From the NCBI RefSeq assembly GCF_000828675.1, contig NZ_AP014510.1, positions 1,011,413-1,075,412 on the forward strand: a stretch of DNA of 64,000 nt. The letters run 5' to 3'. Below are positions 1-7,963 of the stretch, piece after piece. The stretch comes from Thermotoga profunda AZM34c06 (GTDB lineage Bacteria; Thermotogota; Thermotogae; Thermotogales; DSM-5069). A program made the position numbers and the translations under genes. How positions within the stretch are numbered: position 1 is the stretch's first letter; each line of letters starts with the position of its first letter. The notes under the pieces were generated by a model. It was given only the letters and a program-made list of their open reading frames with translations, was not told where the DNA came from and did no database searches.

Positions 1-1
1 C

Positions 2-403
2 CCCGGCATTGCAAGGTACGAAAAACCAGGGACAAGACAGAGAAGGGAAATCGCGTATGTTTCCAAAGTGGATTTGAAGGAAGCCTATGAAGTTGGTGCT
101 TTTGCAGCAACACTCGCCTTAAACGGCGAGACAGGTTATATGGCAACGATTATAAGAGTGCCAGGAGAAAAATACGAAGTCCAATACTCAAAAATTCCAC
201 TGAGTGTTGTCGCTAACTCTGCCAGAGAATTTCCAAAACAGTGGATCAGCGAAAACAAAGTCGACGTGACAGACGATTTTGTGAAGTGGGCAATGCCCTT
301 GATAGGTGATCCACTACCTGAATTTGCAAACTTCAGAGAGATAATGGCACCCAAATTGTGTTCAACATATATTCCGGCAGGTTTGAGACAGCAAGGAGCG
401 TGA
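2..403 (+). CDS. PPi-dependent 6-phosphofructokinase, C-terminal part (5' end outside window)
   Basis: The reading frame is already open at base 2, so this is the 3' part of a longer gene; the visible 133 codons are its C-terminus. The stretch ARYEKPGTRQRREIAYVSKV, followed by DLKEAYEVG and a closing block with PLIGD, is the end of the pyrophosphate-type phosphofructokinases, which phosphorylate fructose-6-phosphate with PPi in glycolysis. Thermotogales usually carry both a PPi- and an ATP-dependent enzyme, and this end fits the PPi group. The active-site half (GGDD/PKTID region) lies outside the window, so donor specificity cannot be read here. The stop lies 7 nt before the next start, which suggests co-transcription with the HAD gene. 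Family assignment is fairly sure; the PPi specificity is inferred. Confidence 0.85.
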   Translation, partial: PGIARYEKPGTRQRREIAYVSKVDLKEAYEVGAFAATLALNGETGYMATIIRVPGEKYEVQYSKIPLSVVANSAREFPKQWISENKVDVTDDFVKWAMPLIGDPLPEFANFREIMAPKLCSTYIPAGLRQQGA

Positions 404-410
404 AAAAAAG

Positions 411-1454
411 ATGTATACCAGACTAACACACAAAGAGTTGAAAGAAAGACCAAGAGAGCAACTTTTGAATTTCAAAAGAACCAAGAAATTCCTTGTCGCA
501 ATTGACACAGATGGATGCGTTACAGACAACATGAATGGAAAACAGATTTTGATCTTCCATCCGCATTTCATGGAATTCTACAATCTGTGGGAGATAGAAT
601 CTTATTACAGAGAAATAGCGGAATACTACAATCTCTTCTCGGAGCACAGAGGATGTAATAGATTCATAGCAATCCAGCTCATTCTCCATGCTTTATATGA
701 AAGAAATGATGTACAACAGATAGTAAAAGAAAAGAACATAAAGCTTCCAGATCTGAAAATCCTTGAAGATTTCATAGAATATACCAAGAAGAATAACTTA
801 GGCCTTGGAAATCAGAGCTTGGAGAAATACATAAACGAAGAAAGACCAACGACTCTTGGCTTGTACAAATTGCTCGGTTGGAGTGAAGCAGTGAATAGAA
901 CTTTTCCTCACATCTCAGCAGAAATACCTCCATTTGATGGTGTGGAAGAAGCTGTGAAACTCATGTCACAATATGCTGATATCATAGTTGTCTCACAAAC
1001 ACCCTATGATGATCTTGCAGATTACTGGGAAAAATACAGTCTTGCTCAGTACATATCTCTAATCGCTGGACAAGAGATGGGAACAAAAGCGCAACACATA
1101 GAATTTGCGAAAAAATCAGGTGGATATGCAGATGATGAAGTTTTGATGATAGGTGATGCGATAGGCGATTTGAAAGCTGTCAAATCGAACAACGGTTTGT
1201 TCTACCCAGTTGTCCCTGGAGAAGAAGAAAAATCGTGGCGTGAATTTGAGAAGGCATTTGAAAGATTCATTAAGCATGAATATGCAGGGAAATTTGAAGA
1301 AGACCTCTTGGATAAATTCAACAATGTGCTTTCACAAAAAGAGCCGTGGAATCAACCTAACTATGACCACATAGAACATTACAAGAAATACCAAAATCTG
1401 AGAGTGCAACTATACAAGAGATTCAATCCTACAGGAAGATTACTTGTAATATAA
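411..1454 (+). CDS. HAD-superfamily hydrolase (phosphatase-like)
   Basis: A 347-residue cytoplasmic protein with the HAD signature. Motif I is IDTDGC around residue 31, with D32 as likely nucleophile and D34 as general acid. A motif II-like VVSQTP lies mid-protein, a Lys precedes the last quarter (TKAQHIEFAKK), and motif IV is MIGDAIGDLKA. A long helical insertion between motifs I and II forms a large cap, longer than in small phosphoglycolate-type phosphatases. The substrate is not predictable from sequence. It sits 7 nt after the phosphofructokinase gene with AAGGAG about 12 nt before the ATG, and a strong terminator follows. It could therefore be a sugar-phosphate phosphatase, but that is only a context guess. 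Confidence 0.85.
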   Translation: MYTRLTHKELKERPREQLLNFKRTKKFLVAIDTDGCVTDNMNGKQILIFHPHFMEFYNLWEIESYYREIAEYYNLFSEHRGCNRFIAIQLILHALYERNDVQQIVKEKNIKLPDLKILEDFIEYTKKNNLGLGNQSLEKYINEERPTTLGLYKLLGWSEAVNRTFPHISAEIPPFDGVEEAVKLMSQYADIIVVSQTPYDDLADYWEKYSLAQYISLIAGQEMGTKAQHIEFAKKSGGYADDEVLMIGDAIGDLKAVKSNNGLFYPVVPGEEEKSWREFEKAFERFIKHEYAGKFEEDLLDKFNNVLSQKEPWNQPNYDHIEHYKKYQNLRVQLYKRFNPTGRLLVI

Positions 1455-1455
1455 G

Positions 1456-1476
1456 CCCCCAGAAATGGGGGTTTTT
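1456..1476 (+). terminator. Rho-independent terminator after the HAD gene
   Basis: Five C, loop AGAAAT, five G, then five T: a compact intrinsic terminator 2 nt after the HAD stop codon. It closes the phosphofructokinase-HAD unit. Confidence 0.85.
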
Positions 1477-1577
1477 ATAGAAAATTTTTAATTTTTTTCT
1501 AATTTCGACTTACTATCTTTTCTTATTGTGATGACCATCCTAAGGGGTGGAAATCTTTTAAAACGGGGGGATGAACA

Positions 1578-2072
1578 ATGGTTAAAAAGGCACTGGTGGT
1601 TTTATCCGTATTAGCCCTGATACTATTAACTACCGGAGCAACCTTCAAAAACAAAAGCTGGAATGGCTCTGACTTTCCCTACATTGGAGCCTTATTTTGT
1701 CACGATGGAGATTACGTAAAGTTCTGGTGTTCAGATCAAATGCACAGTTTTTACTTCATGACCTACAAAGATGCCAATGCCTACATCGAATTCTACATAG
1801 ACGGCAAAGGCCTTGGAACTGTGAATGAGATAAAGAACAAATGGAATGGAAAACATTTTGGCAATGAAAAAGTCAATTGGCAGAGATTTGATTTAGGATC
1901 AAGTTTTTGGAATCACTATGTGGAAATTCATCTTGTTGAAAACAGAACAGTCAATGGAAAATACTGTACCGAAAACGACATCATGATAAAACTCGAGGAT
2001 AACAGCTATGCAACTTTATGGAGAAATGTTGATTCCACTAATTACTGTGATCTTGATTTGTATGCTAAATAA
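1578..2072 (+). CDS. Small exported protein of unknown function
   Basis: A 164-residue protein I do not recognise. Residues 1-21 form a clean signal peptide (Lys-Lys, a hydrophobic run, then TTGA), without a lipobox Cys, so the mature protein is probably periplasmic or released. The mature part is rich in aromatic residues and has four cysteines (41, 51, 130, 157) that could make two disulfides, plus many W/Y/F-G-N turns typical of a small beta-sandwich such as a carbohydrate-binding fold; this last point is speculative. The start follows a G-rich Shine-Dalgarno (1565-1570); ATG at 1571 is out of frame. It is monocistronic, bounded by terminators on both sides, and converges on the serpin gene. 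Confidence 0.75.
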   Translation: MVKKALVVLSVLALILLTTGATFKNKSWNGSDFPYIGALFCHDGDYVKFWCSDQMHSFYFMTYKDANAYIEFYIDGKGLGTVNEIKNKWNGKHFGNEKVNWQRFDLGSSFWNHYVEIHLVENRTVNGKYCTENDIMIKLEDNSYATLWRNVDSTNYCDLDLYAK

Positions 2073-2076
2073 AAAA

Positions 2077-2102
2077 ACTGCCCCTCAATGGGGCAGTTTT
2101 TT
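2077..2102. terminator. Bidirectional terminator between the small exported protein and serpin genes
   Basis: ACTGCCCC (2077-2084) pairs with GGGGCAGT (2090-2097) around a TCAAT loop. A-rich sequence precedes it and a T run follows, so it has the form of a terminator for both converging genes. Confidence 0.85.
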
Positions 2103-2106
2103 GAAT

Positions 2107-3267
2107 CTATGGATTAACTAATCTACCCATGAACAATATCAAATTGTGAGTCTTATCGTATACGAAGAAAAGAAAGGGTCTATCTGCTTTGAAGACAACG
2201 GGCATTGTCGGACTCATCTTAACATTAATGATAACTGCCGTTGCTGCTGCCGCTTCTGTACCTTTCTCATTCACATCGACAAATGATTGGTGAATAACAT
2301 CCTTTATCCGCAATTTTTTTGTGCCATCCATCTTTGAAAAATCAGCTGACATTGAAAAAGCATCTGTCATACCCATGTTCATAAGTGTTTGCTTTAGATT
2401 GAATCGACATTCCATTTTGAATCTTGGAAGATAGACTTTGACTTCGGTTAATCTAAGATTTCTCAACCATTCCTCAAAAAGATCTAATGAAAGTTCTCTC
2501 TCCACCTCTTCCATATTATTTTTTGGGAGAACGACTACCATTGAGAGGTTTTTACCAGTATAGGGTAATTCTAAGACTTGAACTAATGAATCTTCTGCAT
2601 ACTTTGTAGTCATATTTTGGTACATCATATCTACTTCTTTTTTCTCATCTTTGCTGATATAGAAAGGCTCCTTCTTTGTCGATGATGCATCGAATGAGTT
2701 TTCCCAATAACCTTTGAAATACACAGCGTTTGTCAAAACAAGCCTTGTGAGTTCATCTATATCGTCTGGTTTTATAATATCCTTTATCTTGTGATTCGTC
2801 TTTTCTTCGACCCATGTATTGATCTTTTGTCTTGCTTCATCTCTGTTGAAAACGAAATCAACGTAATTGATTCCTGCTTGATAATACTTCTGTACTTGTT
2901 CGATGAACCCTTCCAAAAATGGATATCCATCTTGTGCCCACATAGAATTTGCAACAGAAAGTTCGTAATTCTCGTTTGGCTGATTCAAAGACGTTATCAA
3001 TTGAGAGAAATCACTGTGTAATACTTCATCATCAAGATTGAAATGAAGAACTTGTCTCATTTGTCTTGCTGTATCACCAGATGCACCAATATAAGTCATT
3101 GCAAGGGCTGAACTGATACTAAAAGGTGAAAAGAATACATTTCCAGGATTTCTTGACAAAACCTTGTACAATTCAATTCCAAAGAGATTACTTGATTTCT
3201 CAACTGTTCCAAAACCAACAATCGCTACAAAACCAGTTAGAAAAACAATAAACAGAACTTTTTTCAT
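2107..3267 (-). CDS. Secreted serpin (serine protease inhibitor)
   Basis: A full-length serpin of 386 residues with an N-terminal signal peptide (about 1-20), so it acts outside the cytoplasmic membrane. Family hallmarks are NAVYFKGYWENSF (180-192), the breach/shutter segment before VDVNEKGTEAAAATAV, and the C-terminal ADRPFLFFVY. The hinge GTEAAAATA (336-344) is the small-residue form found in inhibitory serpins, in which the cleaved loop inserts into sheet A. Counting from E334 as P17 puts P1 at K350 (K-M-S), which would predict a trypsin-like target; a one-residue shift would make it M351. GGGAGGG precedes the ATG by a normal distance. It appears monocistronic, with its own promoter and a palindrome inside it. 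Confidence 0.95.
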   Translation of the reverse strand: MKKVLFIVFLTGFVAIVGFGTVEKSSNLFGIELYKVLSRNPGNVFFSPFSISSALAMTYIGASGDTARQMRQVLHFNLDDEVLHSDFSQLITSLNQPNENYELSVANSMWAQDGYPFLEGFIEQVQKYYQAGINYVDFVFNRDEARQKINTWVEEKTNHKIKDIIKPDDIDELTRLVLTNAVYFKGYWENSFDASSTKKEPFYISKDEKKEVDMMYQNMTTKYAEDSLVQVLELPYTGKNLSMVVVLPKNNMEEVERELSLDLFEEWLRNLRLTEVKVYLPRFKMECRFNLKQTLMNMGMTDAFSMSADFSKMDGTKKLRIKDVIHQSFVDVNEKGTEAAAATAVIINVKMSPTMPVVFKADRPFLFFVYDKTHNLILFMGRLVNP

Positions 3268-3394
3268 CTTTATCCCTCCCTCAACCCGTTACATCTTTAT
3301 GACTCAGTTTTCTCAAAAGAGTTTTAATGGTGGGGATTACACAAAGGGTTGGGGGAGATAAGGTGTACCAATCCCAAAAGGGTAGACCTATGCC

Positions 3395-3423
3395 AATGTA
3401 CGAAGACAGATCTGTCCGGTCAA
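3395..3423 (-). promoter_or_regulatory. Candidate sigma-A promoter of the serpin gene
   Basis: On the minus strand TTGACC (3418-3423) and TACATT (3395-3400) are separated by exactly 17 nt. The leader to the serpin ATG would be about 120 nt. It is a reasonable but unproven promoter; the 12-bp palindrome in the spacer supports a regulated site. Confidence 0.5.
3405..3416. promoter_or_regulatory. 12-bp perfect palindrome in the serpin promoter spacer (possible operator)
   Basis: GACAGATCTGTC is self-complementary over 12 bp and lies entirely between the predicted -35 and -10 boxes. A protein bound here would block polymerase. The regulator is not known; no regulator gene is adjacent. Confidence 0.4.
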
Positions 3424-3700
3424 GCTTGCCCAATATATAATATACGGAAAGCAAAAATGACTAACATCACACAAATTAAGTATTCATAATGTTTTGATGC
3501 AACTTCATGCAAAATATTTTGTGTTGATGCCATTCTTGGAACTTATTTAAGACTAAGTCTCTCGTTAGAAACTTTTCACTATATTGATCAGGTTTTTGGT
3601 AATGTTAACAGTTTGGTTAACTTCATTAACTTTTTTACAGTGAAGTTTCCTATAAAAAAGGCATATTAAAAATTAGAGTATATCATAGCCGTCATGGGAA

Positions 3701-3838
3701 ATGTATCACTTATTTTTTCAAAGCAAAATAATGCCTGGCTTTTGCTATGAACTTATCAAAAAATTTCCAAATTACATAGAACCAAAAATCGTTAAAGTGA
3801 AAAAATTCGATGAATATTTTTCTCTAAAGACCACATAA
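3701..3838 (+). pseudogene. Short possible gene remnant (45 codons)
   Basis: An ATG-to-TAA frame encodes a 45-residue peptide with a protein-like composition (mixed aromatic, Lys and Glu, ending in KKFDEYFSLKTT). There is no Shine-Dalgarno before the ATG, and the frame is closed by a TAG just upstream. It reads like the tail of a decayed gene rather than a functional small protein. I do not recognise the family. Confidence 0.2.
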
Positions 3839-3868
3839 GTATGAACTTCACAGTTTTTTGTAATTCAC

Positions 3869-4948
3869 TCAAGGTACTACGGGTACAAATACCGTTTTTG
3901 CCACCCATTTTTTGACAAAATCATATGGAGAAAATCTATCTACATCTAACCCGGCCCATATCTGAACTTTTATCTCAATCTGGCTTATTGGTACATTAGC
4001 GGCAGCAGTTTGGGTTATTGTTATGTTCTCTGGTAGGGTGTAACTTATACTACCAACACGGTCAAGTACAATAGTTCGAAAGTCTTTTGCTTTTGGCGTT
4101 GATGTAATTATTATCGCAGTATTGGGATTGAAATTTCCGTAAGTATGTGGTATTGTTCTGGTTTGACCATTTTGGTAGGTAACCGTGACCCAGTAGACCA
4201 TGTAATAGTCCCAAGGACTTGAAGCCGGTTCTGAATTCAAAATGACAGTAACTTTGAGTGATTGTCCTACTTCAAATGGTTCAGGTTCAACAATGATATC
4301 TAATATATCCTTTGGCCAATAATATTGGGTAGTTGTTTGTTGAGATTGGGTTTGCTGTACTTTCTCAGCGAATTGGCATCTTCCAAAAGGTGATGTGACA
4401 GGTCTTGAACAAGTCCAGCTTTTTTGGGTTCCCATATGAACACCAGCCATGGGTTGACCATAAACAGGGTCCATGTCAAGATCAACTATGATCGAAAAAT
4501 CTTTACACATTAGAGGTGAAGCTACTCTCCATCCCCATATTTCTTTGAAACCAGCATCAAGATCTGCTTTAGTGACAAAGAAACCAACTATTTGAAAGCC
4601 ACCATATTGATAATTACTCGGGAAAGCAGATGTTGGACCATAATATACAAGTTGATTTGTCTCTGTCTCACTCAATTTCAAACCAATTAATCTAAGACTC
4701 ATCAATTTCTGTTCGCCTTCTCTTAGATCAAAAGAATAGACAGTTGAACCGGCTATGGTTCTTTGAAAATTGATCTTGATACCCACGCTGAGTACATCGT
4801 TTTCATAAAAAGTTGTTGGGTTGGTCAGTATCTCAATTGAATGTACAGTGAAACCACCCGGTGTTACATGAGTCAATGGAAGTTTTATCTGTGAAAAACC
4901 CAAAAATGTGATGCACAAGACCGTCAAGAGTATCAGAACCTTCTTCAT
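3869..4948 (-). CDS. Exported two-domain beta-rich protein of unknown function
   Basis: A 359-residue protein with a signal peptide (about 1-19, ending FLGFSQ) and no recognised family. Two beta-rich halves (about 33-195 and 213-359) are joined by a Gln/Thr linker (198-208, QQTQSQQTTTQ). Both begin with a similar pattern: an alternating hydrophobic strand, a Pro, a Phe, then a Leu-Val-V strand (SIEILTNPTTF and DIIVEPEPF). This suggests a duplicated Ig-like module. The mature part has three Cys (148, 180, 191). A GTG nine bases upstream is in frame but sits directly on the AAGGGGG ribosome site, so the ATG at 4948 with 8-nt spacing is the better start. A cell-surface or toga-associated role is only a guess. 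Confidence 0.75.
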   Translation of the reverse strand: MKKVLILLTVLCITFLGFSQIKLPLTHVTPGGFTVHSIEILTNPTTFYENDVLSVGIKINFQRTIAGSTVYSFDLREGEQKLMSLRLIGLKLSETETNQLVYYGPTSAFPSNYQYGGFQIVGFFVTKADLDAGFKEIWGWRVASPLMCKDFSIIVDLDMDPVYGQPMAGVHMGTQKSWTCSRPVTSPFGRCQFAEKVQQTQSQQTTTQYYWPKDILDIIVEPEPFEVGQSLKVTVILNSEPASSPWDYYMVYWVTVTYQNGQTRTIPHTYGNFNPNTAIIITSTPKAKDFRTIVLDRVGSISYTLPENITITQTAAANVPISQIEIKVQIWAGLDVDRFSPYDFVKKWVAKTVFVPVVP

Positions 4949-4974
4949 ACCAGACACCCCCTTGGTTTGGAAAA

Positions 4975-4980
4975 ATTATA
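4975..4980 (-). promoter_or_regulatory. Extended -10 promoter element for the exported two-domain protein
   Basis: The minus strand reads TGGTATAAT, a TG-n-TATAAT extended -10 element, with a weak TTTGCA at 17 nt upstream. The same TTGA..TGGTATAAT arrangement occurs before the MATE gene. Confidence 0.6.
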
Positions 4981-5005
4981 CCATCAAATAGCACGAGTGC
5001 AAATT

Positions 5006-6370
5006 TTATCTCACTCTGTACTCTTTCCATTTTCCTTTTGAGAAAACAAAAAGGGCATAGAACAGTTCAGCAATCTCTGCGACAATGAATGAGAACCAAA
5101 TATAAGTACTCGGCAATCTCAAAAATACTACCACGATTACTACGTATGGAAGCTGCGCAAACCATCTTCCGATGATGCTGGAGATCATCGCTGGTAGAGT
5201 ATACCCGGCTCCGAAAAAGCTACTCATCAAAGAAATCGAGAGCGCAGCTATTAACATAGACCAAGATCCAATCCTTACGGCAGAAACTCCTTCTTTGATG
5301 ACGTCTTTTTCGTGTACAAAGAGGTCCATAATCATTTGTGGATAAAAATTAGCGAGTAGTACAAAGACAAGGACAAATAAAGAACCATATAAGGCAGCAA
5401 GAAAAACAGTCTTTTCGGCTCTCTGTACCTTATTCGCACCGAGATTTTGTCCAACAATCGCACTTGCACCCATCGAAAATCCCATCAAAGGTACAAAGGC
5501 AAGACCCATCAATCTGCTAACGACACCTACAACCGCCAGAGTTGAAGAACCATATAAACTGAGAATTTTGGTCAAAACCGCTCCCGAGAGACTTCTCATG
5601 AGCATTTCTACACCGCTCGGCAAACCGATCGTCAAAAGTTTCAAATCAATTTCTCTGTCAAGTTTGAACAAACCAGCCAGTGTTATCTTGATCTTTCCTT
5701 TTCCTTTCAAAAGTGCGCCAAAGCCCCACGAGAATGCCACAATAGTCGATATAACTGTTGCGATTGCAGCACCACTGACGCCCATATTTAAGCCTTTAAT
5801 GTTTGTACCAGGTATTCTGTCAAACATGAAAATCGGATCAAGTATCACATTCAAAATCGCACTTGTTCCCATTATAATCATAGGAAGTCTCGATTCGCCT
5901 GTCATTCTCTGGGCTGTATAAGTTGAATAAGTCGCGAAAAATACAGGCATAAAAAAGGTTCTCCAGTAACCGTAATCGAGTCCAGCTTTGATTACTTCTG
6001 TATCTTTGCTGAAGAAATTCATCAGAGGTTTAAGGAAAATGGCCAGTATGGTTGAAGCGATAATAGCCACAAAGATTTTGAACACTATTGTTTGTTCGAT
6101 TACTCTATTTGTTCGATCGTAATTTCTTGCACCATAATTTTGAGAAATCAAGGAAGTCGAACTCATACCAATTACTTCGTTCAACACTTCAACCAACCAA
6201 AAAACTGTTGAGAAAACAGTTACTCCCGCAATGGATTTGGCAGATATTTTGCCTATCCAAAACATGTCCACTATGTCGTACAAGGTTTGCAAAGCAAAAC
6301 CACCCATCGTGGGCAGCGCCATATAAAAAAGATTTTTAGTTAGACTACCTTGCGTGAGATCTCTACTCAA
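5006..6370 (-). CDS. MATE-family multidrug/sodium antiporter
   Basis: A 454-residue inner-membrane protein with the two MatE repeats, about twelve hydrophobic helices in all. The N-terminal ALPTMGGFALQTLYDIVDMFWIG motif begins with the P and V-D residues typical of the family, and the second half repeats the pattern (GLPSGVEMLMRSLSGAVLTK). Such proteins export cationic or hydrophobic compounds in exchange for Na+ or H+. The start is a TTG with GGTG about 8 nt upstream. It has its own promoter, and the downstream exported-protein gene also has one. The substrate cannot be predicted. The length is normal for the family. Confidence 0.92.
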   Translation of the reverse strand: MSRDLTQGSLTKNLFYMALPTMGGFALQTLYDIVDMFWIGKISAKSIAGVTVFSTVFWLVEVLNEVIGMSSTSLISQNYGARNYDRTNRVIEQTIVFKIFVAIIASTILAIFLKPLMNFFSKDTEVIKAGLDYGYWRTFFMPVFFATYSTYTAQRMTGESRLPMIIMGTSAILNVILDPIFMFDRIPGTNIKGLNMGVSGAAIATVISTIVAFSWGFGALLKGKGKIKITLAGLFKLDREIDLKLLTIGLPSGVEMLMRSLSGAVLTKILSLYGSSTLAVVGVVSRLMGLAFVPLMGFSMGASAIVGQNLGANKVQRAEKTVFLAALYGSLFVLVFVLLANFYPQMIMDLFVHEKDVIKEGVSAVRIGSWSMLIAALSISLMSSFFGAGYTLPAMISSIIGRWFAQLPYVVIVVVFLRLPSTYIWFSFIVAEIAELFYALFVFSKGKWKEYRVR

Positions 6371-6411
6371 AGATATTCACCTTATTATATAAATCAGATT
6401 TTGTACACAAA

Positions 6412-6440
6412 ATTATACCATTCAACGATCTATCTTTCAA
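6412..6440 (-). promoter_or_regulatory. Promoter of the MATE exporter gene
   Basis: TTGAAA (6435-6440) and TATAAT (6412-6417) on the minus strand are 17 nt apart, and the -10 is preceded by TG-n. This is close to an ideal sigma-A promoter, with a leader of about 35 nt. Confidence 0.75.
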
Positions 6441-6597
6441 AACAGTATTAATTAATTTGATTGTAACATAGCCGGTATTTGAGAAGATTTTTCACGAGAA
6501 AAAGAGTTTAAAGGAAAAAGAGATCAAAGTAGTCATCTAAATATCTCTCATGCGGTTATTTGTCGGAAGAATTGATGAATTTGACGGATATCATAAC

Positions 6598-6626
6598 TTG
6601 ACTAATAAGCAAAATGAATGTACTCT
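6598..6626 (+). promoter_or_regulatory. Candidate promoter of the first sugar ABC operon
   Basis: TTGACT (6598-6603) and TACTCT (6621-6626) are 17 nt apart. The -35 is good and the -10 is weak, as expected for a regulated catabolic promoter. The predicted start point lies about 10 nt before the operator palindrome. Confidence 0.45.
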
Positions 6627-6642
6627 GAAGTTGTATCATTCT

Positions 6643-6656
6643 CGGTAACGTTACCG
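6643..6656. promoter_or_regulatory. LacI-family operator palindrome
   Basis: CGGTAACGTTACCG is a perfect 14-bp palindrome with a central CG, the classic shape of LacI/GalR-family operators. It lies just downstream of the promoter candidate and 26 nt before the binding-protein start. The LacI-type gene at the end of this operon is the obvious candidate ligand, giving self-regulation. Confidence 0.7.
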
Positions 6657-6682
6657 GGAATTAAAAGGGGAGGTGTGTGTTC

Positions 6683-7909
6683 ATGAGAAAATTTTTAGTG
6701 ATTTGTTTTGCCATCCTGATAGTATTCACCGTTTTGGCAAAAGAAAAGATCATCGTAAACAGTTACATGTCAGATCCTGCACCGAGAAAAGCCTTTGCAG
6801 ATCTGGTAAAAATCTTTGAAGAAAAATATCCAGACTATGAAGTGGTGATAAATACCTTCGCACACGAAGATTTCAAAACTCTTCTTAGAACCTGGCTTGC
6901 AGCACCTAAGGGTACGGCAGATGTCGTTACGTGGTTTGCAGGTGAACGAATGAGGTATTTTGCAGAAATGGGTTTGATCACTCCTCTGGAAGAAGTGTTT
7001 CAGGGATCAAGGTGGGAAGATTATTTTCCTGCATCTTTCAAGAGTACTTGTTCTTATGACAACAAGATTTATTTCATACCCCAGAGCTGGTATTGGTGGG
7101 GTGTTTATTACAGGAAATCTGTGTTTGACAAACTTGGTATAAAGGAACCCAAGACATGGGACGAATTTTTGAATGTATGTGAGACATTGAAAAAGAACGG
7201 AATAGCTCCTATAGCTATAGGCACTAAATTCCCGTGGACTGCTGCAGGTTGGTTTGACATACTCAATCTGAGAATTAACGGCCTTGATTATCACATCGAT
7301 CTAACAGCCGGGAAAGTTCCATACAATGATCCAAAACTTCTCAAGGTCTTTGAGTATTGGAGACAGCTGATAGAAAAAGGATACTTTTTGCCTAATCATG
7401 CCGCATATGAATGGCAAGAAGGTGCAACTTTCCTATTCCGCGGTCAAGCGGGAATGTATTACATGGGACAGTTCATCAAAGATGTAGCACCTACCGAAGT
7501 AAAGGATGATCTTGATTTCTTTAGATTTCCAGTGATAGATTCTTCCGTTCCTCTTTATGAAGAAACACCTATCGATGGATTCATGATACCTACTAATGCA
7601 CCTAACAAGAAAGGAGCAATTGTGTTTCTCAAATTCATAGCTTCTAAAGAGGCTCAGGAAAAATTTGCCAAAGATTTGGGAAGACTTGCTGCAAATGTTG
7701 AAGTAACACCCCCAGATGAACATGCAAAGAAAGGACTCGATATGATAGTTGCCTCTTCAGGTGTTGCTCAGTTCTATGATAGAGATACTAACCCAGAAAT
7801 GGCAGAAGTGGGCATGAATGCATTCATAGAATTTATGCAAAACCCCGGAAAGATCAATTCGATTCTTGACAGATTGGAACAAGAAAGAAAGAGAATTTAT
7901 TCAAAGTGA
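6683..7909 (+). CDS. Sugar ABC transporter substrate-binding protein (family 1, CUT1)
   Basis: A 408-residue periplasmic binding protein with a Sec signal peptide (about 1-20, cut near VLA-KEK) and no lipobox, as usual for soluble Thermotogales binding proteins. The fold is the two-lobed family-1 solute-binding type: an N-lobe IIVNSYMSDPAPRKAF, the hinge YYRKSVFDKLGIKEPKTWDEF, and a C-terminal FLKFIASKEAQEKFA. Aromatic-rich stretches (SWYWWG, PWTAAGWF) suit a sugar ligand. An in-frame GTG six bases earlier overlaps the GGGGAGG ribosome site, so the ATG is preferred. It heads an operon with two permeases and a LacI regulator. The ligand is unknown; the pectin/uronate neighbourhood suggests an oligouronide or related sugar. 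Confidence 0.92.
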   Translation: MRKFLVICFAILIVFTVLAKEKIIVNSYMSDPAPRKAFADLVKIFEEKYPDYEVVINTFAHEDFKTLLRTWLAAPKGTADVVTWFAGERMRYFAEMGLITPLEEVFQGSRWEDYFPASFKSTCSYDNKIYFIPQSWYWWGVYYRKSVFDKLGIKEPKTWDEFLNVCETLKKNGIAPIAIGTKFPWTAAGWFDILNLRINGLDYHIDLTAGKVPYNDPKLLKVFEYWRQLIEKGYFLPNHAAYEWQEGATFLFRGQAGMYYMGQFIKDVAPTEVKDDLDFFRFPVIDSSVPLYEETPIDGFMIPTNAPNKKGAIVFLKFIASKEAQEKFAKDLGRLAANVEVTPPDEHAKKGLDMIVASSGVAQFYDRDTNPEMAEVGMNAFIEFMQNPGKINSILDRLEQERKRIYSK

Positions 7910-7915
7910 TTATTT

Positions 7916-7937
7916 CCTGTGGGCAATTGCCCACAGG
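7916..7937 (+). terminator. Intercistronic hairpin after the first binding-protein gene
   Basis: A perfect 22-bp palindrome (arms CCTGTGGGCAA and TTGCCCACAGG) lies 6 nt after the binding-protein stop, without a long T run. It is probably an mRNA-stabilising or partially terminating hairpin that keeps the binding protein more abundant than the permeases. Equivalent hairpins follow the other two binding-protein genes. Confidence 0.75.
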
Positions 7938-7963
7938 GTTAAATTTCTGGAGGAAGACATGAG

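Larger units (their letters stand above)
3268..3868. other. 600-bp intergenic region upstream of the serpin gene
   Basis: Apart from the serpin leader and promoter near its left end, this region has no long reading frame. It is AT-rich and has no tRNA, hairpin terminator or repeat that I can support. Its right part holds a short plus-strand frame (3701-3838), described separately. Confidence 0.6.
6371..6682. other. Divergent intergenic region between the MATE exporter and the LacI-linked ABC operon
   Basis: It holds the MATE promoter on the left and the ABC-operon promoter candidate and LacI-type operator on the right. No small gene or RNA was seen between them. Confidence 0.7.
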
